From contig CP034990.1 of the NCBI GenBank assembly GCA_004026145.2, forward strand, positions 2,022,992 to 2,086,991: 64,000 nucleotides of DNA. Direction: 5' to 3'. Source of the stretch: Takifugu bimaculatus. Taxonomy: Eukaryota; Chordata; Actinopteri; Tetraodontiformes; Tetraodontidae. Positions 9,604 through 21,655 of this stretch are shown piece by piece. The number at the start of each line of letters is the position of its first letter. The stretch's first letter is position 1. A model generated the notes under the pieces. That model did no database searches. It was given only the letters and a program-made list of their open reading frames with translations, and had not been told where the DNA came from. The translations under genes and the position numbers were made by a program.

Positions 9604-10760
9604 TTTGAAAAAAGACTTTTTGATCACCAAATTTAATTTTTATACAGAAAATAATTACAGTACACCTGAAACAAATGATGATAACAATATAACAATTTTT
9701 CTACCGCTGTGAGCGGCCCACTACAGACGGGGCTCCCGCTGTGAGCGGCCCACACTACAGACGTGGCTCCCGCTGTGAGCGGCCCACACTACAGACGGGG
9801 CTCCCGCTGTGAGCGGCCCACACTACAGACGGGGCTCCCGCTGTGAGCGGCCCACTGCAGACGGGGCTCCCGCTAGGAGCGGCCCACTACAGACGGGGCT
9901 CCCGCTGTGAGCGGCCGACTACAGACGGGACTCCCGCTGTGAGCGGCCGACTACAGACGGGGCTCCCGCTGTGAGCGGCCGACTACAGACGGGGCTCCCG
10001 CTGTGAGCGGCCGACTACAGACGGGGCTCCCGCTGTGAGCGGCCGACTACAGACGGGGCTCCCGCTAGGAGCGGCCCACTACAGACGGGGCTCCTACAGA
10101 CGGGGCTCCCACTGTGAGCGGCCCACTACAGACGGGGCTGTGAGCGGCCGACTACAGACGGGGCTCCCGCTGTGAGCGGCCGACTACAGACGGGGCTCCC
10201 GCTAGGAGCGGCCGACTACAGACGGGGCTCCCGCTGTGAGCGGCCAACTACAGACGGGGCTCCCGCTGTGAGCGGCCGACTACAGACGGGGCTCCCGCTA
10301 GGGGCGGCCGACTACAGACGGGGCTCCCGCTAGGAGCGGCCGACTACAGACGGGGCTCCCGCTGTGAGCGGCCCACTACAGACCGGGCTCCCACTGTGAG
10401 CGGCCGACTACAGACGGGGCTCCTGCTGTGAGCGGCCCACTACAGACGGGGCTGCCGCTGTGAGCGGCCCACTACAGACGGGGCTGCCCCTGTGAGCGGC
10501 CCACTACAGACGGGGCTCCCTCTGTGAGCGGCCCACTACAGACGGGGCTGCCGCTGTGAGCGGCCCACTACAGACGGGGCTCCCGCTGTGAGCGGCCCAC
10601 TACAGACGGGCATGCATGTAAGCTATGGTAGCGCTATGTTTTACCATGCCCGCGCCCTATAATCCGGAGCACCTGATGTATGTGTTAAATACAGAAACAG
10701 CACCGTAACTGAGGCTGCACCTTTTAATACGGTGCGCCCTTTGGTCGCGAACATACGGTA
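9554..10760. mobile_element. DNA transposon with TACCGTA/TACGGTA ends, swollen by a minisatellite (unit 1)
   Basis: The left end is 'taccgtattggcccgaat' and the right end is 'cgaacatacggta'; both belong to the 'cgtatt..ataagacga' class of vertebrate nonautonomous elements. About 900 bp of the interior is a 32-bp tandem array. It is inserted in the retroviral pol remnant. The copy in unit 2 is 39646-41047. Confidence 0.6.
9705..10613 (+). repeat. 32-bp hairpin minisatellite, about 28 copies (unit 1)
   Basis: The unit reads ctcccgctgtgagcgg then cccactacagacgggg. Each unit contains CCGCTGTGAGCGG, a perfect 5-bp stem (CCGCT/AGCGG) around GTG. Variants include 'aggagcgg', 'ggccgact' and 'cccacact'. 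Open readings across it are repeat artefacts. Confidence 0.9.
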
Positions 10761-11814
10761 TATAGAACATAGGGCACGTTTGTGCGTGATATCACTCCGC
10801 GTCTGCGCAACAACAACAACCTCCTATCTTTAGTATTGCTGCGCCAACTGGTGGTCTTTTGGGTTGAGGATAACGGTGATCTATATGTAGCTATATGTAG
10901 CTATAGCGTCATTGGCCTCCACTCCAGCCGCTCCTGGTAGTTCCTCAAAAACACTGAGTTTCTAGTGGATGCACAATCTGTGGAAGCCAACATAGAAACT
11001 TCTGAAGAGCCAAAGTTCTTGCAACAAAAATATAGTCCCCAATTAGCTTGTTTTGTTATCACACGACCCCGTCCCCATTATCTTAAGAGAATATAAAAGA
11101 ATGAGTGGAGACAGAAGAGAGAATGAGACGTTTTTGGCGCGTGTCGCTCTTTAGTGTTTATTTTTGCAGTAAACTTAAAGGAGGCCTTTTCACTTTATGT
11201 TTGATTAAATTTAAGCTGATATTCCATTCTTGACATCTTTAAATTTACACTATTCATGGGAGATTTATTTGGTCATTTTGCTTCTTTTTATTTCCTATTT
11301 CCCACATTTATTCATAGTTTTTATGAGATTGCAATAAATCCTATAACATTGAACAGACTGACTAAAGTCAAATGACCTGTGGTTCCCACCAATAGCCGTC
11401 ATTCTGATGGGTTTTTGCTGGCTGCAGCTGAAATATTCCAATGCTCCATGTCACAGAGACAGTAAATACTAAACCCTAAAGATTCTGAAGGCATGATGTA
11501 AAATAGTAACGTATAATACAGACATTTGAAGAGACAATTAAGAGAATGTTTTCATGCTTCTAAGAGTGGCCGAGGAGCCATTTAGAACTTTATAAAGATG
11601 CATTGTGTGATACCAGGAACTAATTAAACTTCAAGGCGAAGCTGCTTCTGCTTTGTCGACCATCGACTGATCTCCTGAAAGTCCACCAGCGCTTTTTAAA
11701 AACTGAATTCTTCATCTATGGAGGGAGTAGACGGCAGATGTTTCCACAGATGCTCTTCACCAGTGGTCAGTGAGTGATGCAGCAGATGAGCGGGAGTTGA
11801 CTGGCTTCAACCAG
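10761..11814. other. Region downstream of NLR 1, no gene recognised
   Basis: Shared with 41048-42105. A 'tataaaag' box at about 11092 followed by a purine-rich stretch looks promoter- or LTR-like on the plus strand, but no reading frame follows. The right part presumably includes the 3' UTR of NLR 1 on the minus strand. Confidence 0.45.
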
Positions 11815-14800
11815 CTACTGAATCAATGTCTCCAGCCCATAGTGTGGATTCTCTACGAGATCAGACAGCAGCTTCACTCCTGAATCCTGCAGCTGGTTCT
11901 CACCCAGGTCCAGTTCTCTGAGATGGGAGGGATTGGACCTCAGTGCCGAGGCCAGAGAGCCACAGCTGATCTCTGATAAACTGCAGTAAAACAATCTAAG
12001 AAAATGCAAGATGAGGTTATACGGTGCAGGTCTGCATGTTATCTGCGTCAGTACTAAACCTACGTTAGTTCTTAGTTGGGTCAGACCTGAATTCACGATA
12101 TTCCAAGGAATTTTTTTAATGTGGTGCATCACAACAGTGTTGAGAACAGCCTCACTTCACCATCTTAGCAGCTGGTATATAGGTAGAAAAATGAAGACTG
12201 ACCTGAGCCTCTCCAGTTTACAGTTTGGACTCTCCAGTCCAGAACAGAGCCGCTTCACTCCTGAATCCTTCAGCTGGTTCCGACTCAGGTCCAGAACCCT
12301 CAGATGGGAGGGATTGGACCTCAGCGCCGAGGCCAGAGAGCCACAGCTGATCTCTGATAACCAGCAGCTCCTTAATCTAAATAAAGAAGGGAAACTTTTA
12401 TAAGGTTATAAGTGAAACCAGTATTAATCTGAAAGGTTAATCAAAGGCATGATCTGTAAATATTTAATTTAGTTACAGGTTAAAAAATGATAGTAATATG
12501 TAATTACCACAATTCCGACCTCTCAGGTTTGCACTGTTCCAAAGGAGAATATATATTGTTCTGGCCCTCACTCTTCCCAGGTTCTCCCACCTCTTTCCCT
12601 CCCATCTCATCATGGAGATCCATCTCACCTGTGGCTCATCTTTAAAGGCACAACCTGTCTTAGATGACTTCCTGTCTCCCTCACCATCTCCCTCCTCGTT
12701 GGCTGGTGTCTACCAGGCACCCTCACGTAGTTTTGTCTAATTTTGGTTACCATCTGTGGGCTTTTTCATTGTCCTTAAATCAATTTATCATGAATAAGTG
12801 GTCCCCGTGTGGCCCTCCCTCCTGAAGGAACTGGGCACAACACACACACTCAGAAAGTGTGAGGACCCTCGGATGGAATAATGGACATTTTTGAGAATGG
12901 TGTTTACCTCAGAGTTTCCAGTCGGCAGTTTGGAAAGTGGAGAAAACCACAGAGCAGCTTCGCTCCTGAATCCTGCAGCAGGTTCCCACTCAGGTCCAGT
13001 TCTCTGAGATGGGAGGGATTGGACCTCAGCGCCGAGGCCAGAGAGTCACAGCTGATCTCTGATAAGCTGCAGCGCTCTAATCTGAAAAATGCAGGATGAG
13101 GTTATACGGAGCAGGTCTGCATGTTATCTGCATCAGTACTAAACCTACGTTAGTTCTTAGTTGGGTCAGACCTGAATTCACGATATTACAAGGAATTTTT
13201 TTAATGTGGTGCATCACAGCAGTGTTGAGAACAGCCTCACTTCACCATCTTAGCAGCTGGTATATAGGTAGAAAAATGAAGACTGACCTGAGCGTCTCCA
13301 GTTTACAGTTTGGACTCTCCAGTCCAGAACAGAGCAGCTTCACTCCTGAATCCTGCAACGTGTTGGAGCTCAGGTCCAGAACCCTCAGATGGGAGTGGTT
13401 GGACTTCAGAGCTGAGGCCACAGAATCACAGCTGGTCTCTGATAAACTGCAGTCACTTAGGCTAAAATAACAATTATTTTGAGAGAAGACAAATAAAAAT
13501 CAACATGTACCAGAGCAAAACACAGCTTACAAGCAACAAACCTCTGGTCCTGCACCGGCTTATCTGCCGTATGTTCCTATTTTGGGTTCTTTCAGGGCGG
13601 TTGGACAAGATCTACACCGTATATAAAGTGTGTGTGGGTCAAAATACCTTCCAAGTTTGTGAGACCACATTTCTCAATAGCTCAACTCTTGTCAGGAGTT
13701 GGGACAAAGCGACCCACTCCTGACAGCTTGTGGGCGATGCTGCAGCGACCCTGCAATCCCTACACTCTCTGGTGAAACCAAATCAAAGGTTTTAGACACT
13801 GCTGGATGCTGGAAGGGTGGCTATAGTCTGGACGCAGAGTTCCCCTGACTGCACATTTCTCCAACAATGATTGGCAGCTGGTGTCACTTGTTCTCCAGAT
13901 GAGAGAAGGAAAGAGAGCCCCCCCACAGTGTGTTTGATTGCCCCACTGCAAGCGCAATGCTGCCAGAAAACATTGCAGGAGCATCAATTCCCCTCAGGGC
14001 ATCAACAAGGAGCTCAGGAAAAGGTGCAGCTGCCACCTACTAGAGACAAGCACACTGAGCTGAGATTCAAAGCCCTCTCCTCCCAAGAGAAGAGCTTGTT
14101 TGTTGGAGGCTCTTCTGGGCGATACCTGGTGCCACAGCTCCAGCTCAGCCCGTCTCTGGAGCTGAGGTGGAGCTGAGCAAGTTTCATGGTTCTCCACCAC
14201 TTCCTCTGGCTGAGGACCTTCTCAGCTGGTGGTTTCTGCTCCACCTTCCAAGTTGAGCAGGTGATACTTCTGCATTCCTGCCACCAGTGTCTCTGCAGAA
14301 AGAGTCTTCTCTACTGTTTTATATTAGATTGTAGAAAATTAGGATTTTTGGTTGATGTCTTAGATGTTGTTGACTAAGAGCAGGTTTTTCTTTAATAACA
14401 TAGAGAGATTCGATAAGAAGAGCAAATGTATTATTTTATGAACTACTTCCACTACTATTATATACACATACTTCCATATTGTCTTAGATTGCAAGCTGCA
14501 TTTATTGCATCGTTCTTAGAAAGTCATATTTGTGAGGAGAAAAACTCCAATAAGGTCATTTTCTTTAATGACCATTACAAAAGAAGGAGGCAATGAACAA
14601 ACAGATTTATATAAAAATGTGTGAAAACTTATGGATGGAAACATTTTTAAAATGGTTGCATTGTGTAGAATCGGTGTAGAATCAACTTGTTGACTTCTGA
14701 TTTGGACTCCAATGGAAGTGAGGTGCAACAATTGTGGATGCTGAAAGCTTCAGATCTTCATGAAGGTTTCTGTGGTTGGACTGACCTGCTGCCCCTTTAA

Positions 14801-17800
14801 GAGGGAGGCAGGTTTGGGCTTCTGGCTGGAATGAAGCCACCTAAGATGAGAATGACTGCAGGCTTTCGGTACCAAGGTTTAACAGGGTGCTCACTTCACA
14901 CTTGGGCTTTTCTCTTTTTTGGGATGGCTTTTCTCAGGAGAGAAGGGGCATGGCACACTGCAGCAGCTTTCCTTTTGGGTTTTCTAGTTTTCCTTCTGAT
15001 CTTTAAAAGACAGGAAGAACCTTTTTTGATTTGTCTGAATGTTTGGGCGGTTTTGTGGCCAGCCTAAAATAAAACAAGACAAATCTACAACTGATACTTC
15101 CTTTCTAGTCATTGATGACCATCCTCCCATGGGACAGATTTCCACAACCAATTTAATACTGCAAATCTGTCCTGTGTGGTCTTTTTTCTGAGAACTGTAA
15201 CACTACGTTTATAACAAAGATCAAACATGTAAACATTTATTGTCTAACTAGTTACACCTGGGAAAGTACTGGATCATCTCTGACTGACCTGAGAGTCTCC
15301 AGCTCACAGAGAGGATCCTGGAGAGCACCACAGAGCAGCTTCACTCCTGGATCCTGAAGCTTGGTCTCACTCAGCTCCAGAACCCTCAGATGGGAGGGAT
15401 TGGACCTCAGCGCCGAGGCCAGAGAGCCACAGCTGATCTCTGATAAACTGCAGCACCACAGCCTGGAAAAGGAATAAATGGGGCAAATAAAAACACATTT
15501 CTAAATATGAAAATGAAGAGAAAAGCAGAAAATGTAAAGAAATTTAGAAAAGACCAACAGAGGCCTCCTGACCTGAGCGTCTCCAGTCTGCAGTTTGGAT
15601 GCATCATTGCAGAAGACAGTAACTTTACTCTGGCATCTGTCAGGCTTTGGTTCCAGCTTAAGCTCAGCTCCCGTAGATGAGAAGGGTTTGACGTCATTGC
15701 TGAGGCCACAACTTCCCAATGCCTCGTTGAAAGAACATCACCAGACAGTCTGTTGTGTATGAAACAAAAATAGTGAGTCAAACTTTGGGATTTCTCATCA
15801 ACTTATCTGAGAATCTACCTCAACACAAATGTAGCTCATTTCCTGGAAAAGCTAAATTCAACACCGTAGAGCAACAGTTTGAACGACCATCAGATCTGAA
15901 ATGCAACTGAATTATTCTCAACATTTGTCTTATTTTAGAACAGCTCATAATTACTCAATATTTAAAATGATTGTAGAAAATGGTTTAAAGAAACGTGCAT
16001 CTTTTTATCTGTCTATCGGCTCTTTGGATATTTTGCATTTCATCCAATTTGTACGATGGTGCGTCAAGTCTTAATTCAGCGATCCGATCGATGACATCAG
16101 AGTCTCTGGTTGCATCGATTGCCCTCAGCTTCTGTTATATCTGCCTGTTTCCCTTCAAATCATTTTCACTGCACCTTTTGTTGCTAGTGATGAAGTTGCC
16201 ACCTAACGGGTGTGGAAAGGCTCAAACAACTTTGTGGGTCACATAAAGGCTCCAAACGGAACCGCCACAAAGACCTAAAACACCCATTTAAACCAACGAG
16301 GCCGGCTGTTTTTACGTTGAACAAATGAAGCAAAATAGTCACGTGTCATTAGTTAAAATGTGTTTTTCTGTCGTTAGAATACGATGTATACAAACAAACA
16401 AAAGTTATTTAATGACATGACAGTAATTTCATGATAGTCAGTTAACTTGTGGCTCCTATTATTCCTGCCTTATGTTGGTTTGTCTGGATTGAACTTTGAA
16501 CTTATATCCAGCCAGTGTTGAACATTTCTGGAAAAATTGTTGTTTTTTTTAATTTATGGACGCTGCAATGGAGATAAAGAATTGAAGGAATGACCACTGG
16601 AGGGGGTATTGCTACCTGACATGATCCACTCGCTTGATTTAAACGCCGATGTCCGGCCCCAAGAATCTTTACTTACACGACCTTCCTGCAGTTCCTCACA
16701 GCTGGAATCAGGCGACGTCGTCCCTCCTCTGAGGTGTTGTACTGCTGCAGGTTCAGCTCATCCAGAACCTCCTCTGACATCTGCAGCAGGTAGGCCAGAG
16801 CTGAACAGTGGATCTCTGACAGTCTCCTCTCTGATATCTCCCCTGACTTCAGGAACTCTTGGATCTCCTGATGGACTGACTGATCCTTCATCTCCATCAG
16901 ACAGTGGAAGATGTTGATGCTTCTGTCTGGGGAGATTTCATCACTGTTCTCCTCCTTCAGGTTGTTGAGGACCTTCTGGATGGTTTCTGGATGGTTCTCC
17001 GTCTGATCCAACAGTCCACCCAAGATCCTCTGATTGGACTCCAGAGAGAGACCATGAAGGAAGCGAACAAACAAGTCCAGGTGGCCATTTTCACTTTCAA
17101 GAGATTTCATTAGTGCTCTCCTGAGGAAGTCATCAAGAGTGGCTGGACCGTAATTATACAACCCAACAAACCAGGAAAAAGGGTTTAGTTTCAAATATTT
17201 TGGGAAAGAATCCATAATCCTTTTATTGATGGTGTAATGGTGGAACATGTAGACGGCAGCCAGAAACTCCTGAATGCTCAGATGAACAAAGCAGTAGACT
17301 GATTTCTGGAAGATCACACTCTCTCTCTTGAAGATCTCTGTACAAACTCCTGAGTACACCGACACCTCGGAGACGTCCAGTCCACATCGCTCCAGGTCTT
17401 CTGAGTAGAACATGATGTTTCCTTTCTCCAGATGTTCAAACGCCAGCCGACCCAACTTCAGAAGGAGTTCTTTATCAGCCTCAGTCAGTTCCTCTGGTCT
17501 CTGCATTCCTCCATACTTCTGCTTCTTCCTCTTTATCTGAACCCTCAGGAAGTGTGAGTAGAGGTCAGTCAGTTTCCCTGGTCTCTGCTTTCCTCCATAC
17601 TTCTGCTTCTTCCTCTTCATCTGAACCCTCAGGAAGTGAGAGTAGAGGTCAGTCAGGGTTTTGGGCAGCTCTCCTCTCTGGTCTCTGGTCATCATGTCCT
17701 CCAGAACTATAGCAGTGATCCAGCAGAAAACTGGGATCAGACACATGATGTGGAGGCTCCTGGAGGCCTTGATGTGTGAGATGATTCTCTGGGACAGATC

Positions 17801-19883
17801 TTCATCACTGAACCTCCTCCTGAAGTACTCCTCCTTCTGGGAGTCAGTGAAGCCTCGTACTTCTGTGATCCTGTCAACACACGAGGGAGGAATCTGATGG
17901 GCTGCTGCAGGTCTGGAGGTGATCCAGATGAGAGCTGAGGGAAGCAGGTTCCCCTGGATGAGGTTCACCAGGAGCACGTCAACGGACAATACTTGTGTGA
18001 CATCAGAGATGACCTGATGCTTGTTGAAACCCAGTGAAAATCTGCTTTCATCCAGGCCATCAAAGATGAACAGAAGTTTCCAGACAGTCAGATCTTCTGC
18101 TCTGATCTTCTGTAATGTTGGATGGAAAACATGAAGCAGTGAGAGAAGACTGTGCTGCTCATCTCTGATCAAGTTCAGCTCCCTCCATGAGAGCGGAAGC
18201 ACCAGACTGATGTCTTGGTTCTCCAAACCTTCTGCCCAGTCCAGACTGAACTTCTGCACTGAGAAGGTTTTTCCAACGCCGGCGACACCGTTGGTCAGAA
18301 CCACTCTGATGTGTCTCTGTTGCTCAGATAAGACTTTGAAGATGTCCTGGCACTTGATTGGAGTGTCCTGGATGTTCTTCTGGGAGGTTCTCTCAAGCTG
18401 TCTCACCTCATGTTGTGTGTCCACCTCCTCACTTTGTCCCTCAGTGATGTAGAGCTCAGTGTAGATCTTGTTCAGCAGGGTTCCACTTCCTGCTTCATGA
18501 GTTCCTTCAGTCACATGTTCACATCTTCTCTTCAGACTCATCTTATGACCTTCTATCACCTCCTGCAGATCACTTCCTGAACATAAGTAAACCAATGATT
18601 TCCATCTATAATAAATCATCAACACAACTCCAAATTCATGACATCACAAATTAAATCTCATATTGAACAGTTTTACTTTGTTTGGGCTTCATTTCAGCAT
18701 CTCCAGATCTGCTTCCAGATTGTGAACAAGAGGACTCTCCTGGTGGAGCTGACTGGTCCCAGTTTGATAGGATGTGCTCCCCCCTCTCACTATGAAACAC
18801 ATCTCTATTAGTCCTTTGATTTATAGGATGAAAGAACCTGATCAAGACTCAATATTGTTCCAGCATTTATGTCTGAATTCATCTTTCAGTTTAAACCTGA
18901 TTCTTGTTTCTAATCAACAATATTCACATTAAGTCTGTAACTATATGACTGTCTGAGGTTTAAGTGTTAAACATCTCCAATAATAAACTCACAACCTGCT
19001 GCTGTTAATGTGAAAAAAAACAGCTGGCACACAAACACATCATCACGCTTTAGTTTTCTTACATTTCCTCTGAACTTCTGAAGTTTATTATATCACCTTT
19101 GGACTGGTCACTCTTCAGGGACACCCAGCTGGGCACTGTGGACTCTGCTCTGTCCTCGTCCATCCTGAGGAAACATCAGAAATAGTGATGAGAGTGTGAT
19201 GAAGGTAAATAATCTGTAGAGGTTGTAGTTCAATAATCCCAATTCACTGCATTTTTATCAAACAGGAACATTTCTAATCCATTCTGGATAACAACTGAAT
19301 CAATAAATCAATGATGTCTCTGTATAATTTTCATGTTTTCAGAGTTTAAGCTGCTTTTTTTAACTGTTCCCTGCAGTGAGAAAAGAACTGGCACCTTTTC
19401 CAGCCCCTCATCCTGCAGCACTGAATGTGCTCTAAAGTTCTTTCCAGAGCAAACGTCTCTGCACTTGCAGCAACATGTTGTAGTCATGGATCCGTGAGGA
19501 GAACCGGATACAGGAAACGCCCCCACTTTGATCCCAAAACCCAACTGGTGGCCAACGGTGGTCCGGCAACGACGGGGACGCTGGTCCATCGGGCCGACAA
19601 CACTGGTTTTCCACAGGCCAACATGGTGAAAGGACTGTGCACCGTTTCATTTTAAAGAGCTGATGAATTTCATTTTTCACGATAGTGGAGGCTAATACCT
19701 ACAAAATGATGTTTTTTATGGTTGTGAAATGTTCTAAGGCAGAGTTATGTGGTTCAGAAAACCTTACTTTAAAGGTGAGCCTTGAGGTCCAATACCAAAG
19801 TTGTAAGGTGCGTCTTTGGACTTGTCGCTCTTCATGGACACACAGCTGGACACTGTGGACTCTGCTCTCTCTTCCTCTTCCAT
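11815..19883 (-). CDS. NLR immune receptor copy 1 (NLRC3-like, FISNA-NACHT-LRR), ten exons
   Basis: Exons in transcript order are 19768-19883, 19063-19164, 18677-18789, 16677-18576 (FISNA-NACHT), 15573-15749, 15289-15462, 13288-13461, 12908-13081, 12203-12376 and 11815-11995. Junctions are GT/AG and phases agree, giving 3285 nt (about 1094 aa) without internal stop. The N-terminal exons carry the repeated 'RAEST..SCVSMKSD.SK' motif of fish NLR-C proteins. Walker A is 'GVAGVGKT' near residue 207 and Walker B 'FIFDGLDE' near 280. Six LRR exons of 174-177 nt follow, each one ribonuclease-inhibitor-type repeat ('SNPSHLRELDLS.N.LQDSGVKLL'). Such receptors are cytosolic sensors that oligomerise through NACHT. 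I chose ATG 19881-19883 because it is conserved in copy 2; the upstream ATG at 19932-19934 is not. The last exon reads into TAG, and that stop overlaps a possible donor (GTAGCT), so a further exon is possible. No B30.2 exon was found. Confidence 0.85.
13881..14645. other. Intron segment of NLR 1 absent from copy 2
   Basis: Copy 2 goes directly from the base equivalent to 13880 to the equivalent of 14646 (junction near 48368). The roughly 765-bp segment has no recognised gene, and its origin (insertion in copy 1 or deletion in copy 2) cannot be decided here. Confidence 0.6.
15750..16676. other. Intron between the NACHT exon and the first LRR exon of NLR 1
   Basis: Shared with 49476-50402. A plus-strand open frame at 15995-16246 recurs identically in copy 2 but shows no domain; the surrounding 'gatccgatcgatgacatcagagtctctggttgc' type sequence may be old transposon. 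Confidence 0.4.
16677..18576 (-). other. FISNA-NACHT exon of NLR 1, with 84-bp internal duplication
   Basis: The exon is bounded by an acceptor 'tatgttcag' and a strong donor 'gtaagt' (16671-16676). It has 1900 nt against 1816 in copy 2. The difference is one in-frame tandem duplication of 84 bp (about 17489-17656). It repeats 28 residues (TDLYSHFLRVQ.KRKKQKYGG.QRP) C-terminal to the nucleotide-binding core, in the helical or winged-helix part. The reading frame stays open. Confidence 0.9.
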
Positions 19884-21475
19884 CACACATTCGCTCAGTT
19901 TTAAATGTGAGTCTAAACGGTTAAGCAGGAACATTCTGCTGACACAGAAAAGAAGATTAAAGAACATGATTCTCAGCATGAAGACAAGCAGAGGTCTGTC
20001 CAATGACGTATTGTCGGCTCATTCACATCCAAATCTATTATATGATGTCACTCTGTACATCATACATACCACATATATATTGGAAGTTTTGGGACATCTT
20101 AAAAGTTTACACCATGTTAAACATAAAATAGTTGTGGAAAAAATGTTTCTCCTGGGTGTTTCAGAAGGTGCGGTGGCATTAGACGGACGCACACAAATAC
20201 AAATTAAATCATTTTTTATCTGGTTATGGTTTACAAGAAAACCTAAATTCTTTCAAGATGTCAGTTCTCAACATTAAATTCAACAAATAAGATGAGAATG
20301 CATTCAAAACTAAACAGAAATACGTCATCACATCATCAAAGTGGGTCAAATGCAGCATCATCTTCTGTCATCTCAGACAGGATTCCAAGAAGAGGATCTT
20401 CATTTTCAACAACGCACCTTGACATCTCATCATGGCTCGTCTGTCAGATTACAAGCAGCTTTTTTTGATCAGGCGCATCATGTTTCTCACCAACACATGA
20501 TGGTGCTGGAAAAAACATCTGTAGCCTGACCTAGAGGTCAAAACTCTGCATGGCGTGCACAGCTACTAGCTGCAGCTGGTGGTTGTGGCGGAGGAGATCC
20601 CAAACATATCTAGCAAGCTTGTTTTGGAGCAGAGCTTGTCCACCACCTCTGACCCCACTCATCACAGAAGTCCCACCATATCCATGGCCAGGTGTGTTGG
20701 CAGCATTGGAGCCAGCCTCAGGAAAAAGGTGTGTCAATATCTCAGAAGTGATGATCAAGTTGACACAACCCAACAGAAGTCAAGCAACCCAACATGCTGA
20801 ATAGAATAGATGACACACAGCAAAGGGCAAAAAACACCCAATTCTGCTCAGACTAATCTGATCTGACCACATGTACAGGACCAAAAATATGAAAACACCA
20901 TGGGTTTAGGTTTCCTTTCGTTTTCTTGACTGCTTCATTCAAAACAGAACACATTTCATAAATCCATAATAACAAATTCATATTCCACAAAGAACCAGTT
21001 GTTAAAACAATAAAATGGAATGCCTTGATCTCTCCCTCTTTACATACTCTCCTTTTTTAAATAAAGGATTGATTGTCCCCCTGGTGGAGGGACAAAGAGA
21101 GGAGGCTAAAACTGTCGCGTTTGTGTCCCTCTTTCCGTGGATTTTTCCACTAACTGCAAATAATATTGTCGACTTATTGTGAGTATTAAAATGTGCTTCC
21201 TCAACCTCTAAAATGTTGGCTCAGGGTTAGCGGAAAACGCAGTTAGAGGAAACACGCTACAAAGTTTGATCATCCGTCACAACATTCCCGTCGACCAGCC
21301 GCAATGTGCGTCCGAAACACGCGCACGCTCATTGCGCACACGCAGCTTATTAAGCCGCATCTCGCAGCGGAACATTGATTCGAGACGACAGCAGTGAAAG
21401 AACCAAATGCTACCTGAATATTAGAGGTTTTCCATCAGGGCTCGGTCACTCAAGATGGAGCCCGAAGTTGAGAAC
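19884..21475. other. NLR 1 upstream region and duplicated flank, unit 1
   Basis: Positions up to about 20205 lie upstream of the first NLR coding exon and may hold its 5' UTR and promoter on the minus strand. From about 20205 the sequence repeats 272-1550. No gene is recognised. Confidence 0.5.
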
Positions 21476-21485
21476 TTTCACTTTC
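21476..21485 (+). promoter_or_regulatory. ISRE core, unit 1
   Basis: TTTCACTTTC, identical to 1551-1560 and in the same position within the duplicated flank. Here the flank is separated from the coiled-coil copy by an extra 2.3-kb transposon insertion (21656-23990). Confidence 0.5.
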
Positions 21486-21655
21486 GCTTCTTCTTCCTCT
21501 ACACGTCACGTGTTTGTGTTTTGATCGCGTCATATTCAGCACAAGCGCCTCTCTTCAGAACAATTTGGTCCACGTTTGAACTGAAATACTGGGAAACAAC
21601 TGGAGTTCGTCTGACAGATGTTCGTTTTTGGGTGCGGAATCAAACTGGGTCAACT

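Noticed and set aside
14831..15067. 78-codon hydrophobic frame in an NLR intron, identical at 48557-48793
   Set aside because: Identity only reflects recent duplication; no domain, conservation beyond the pair or expression signal can be shown.
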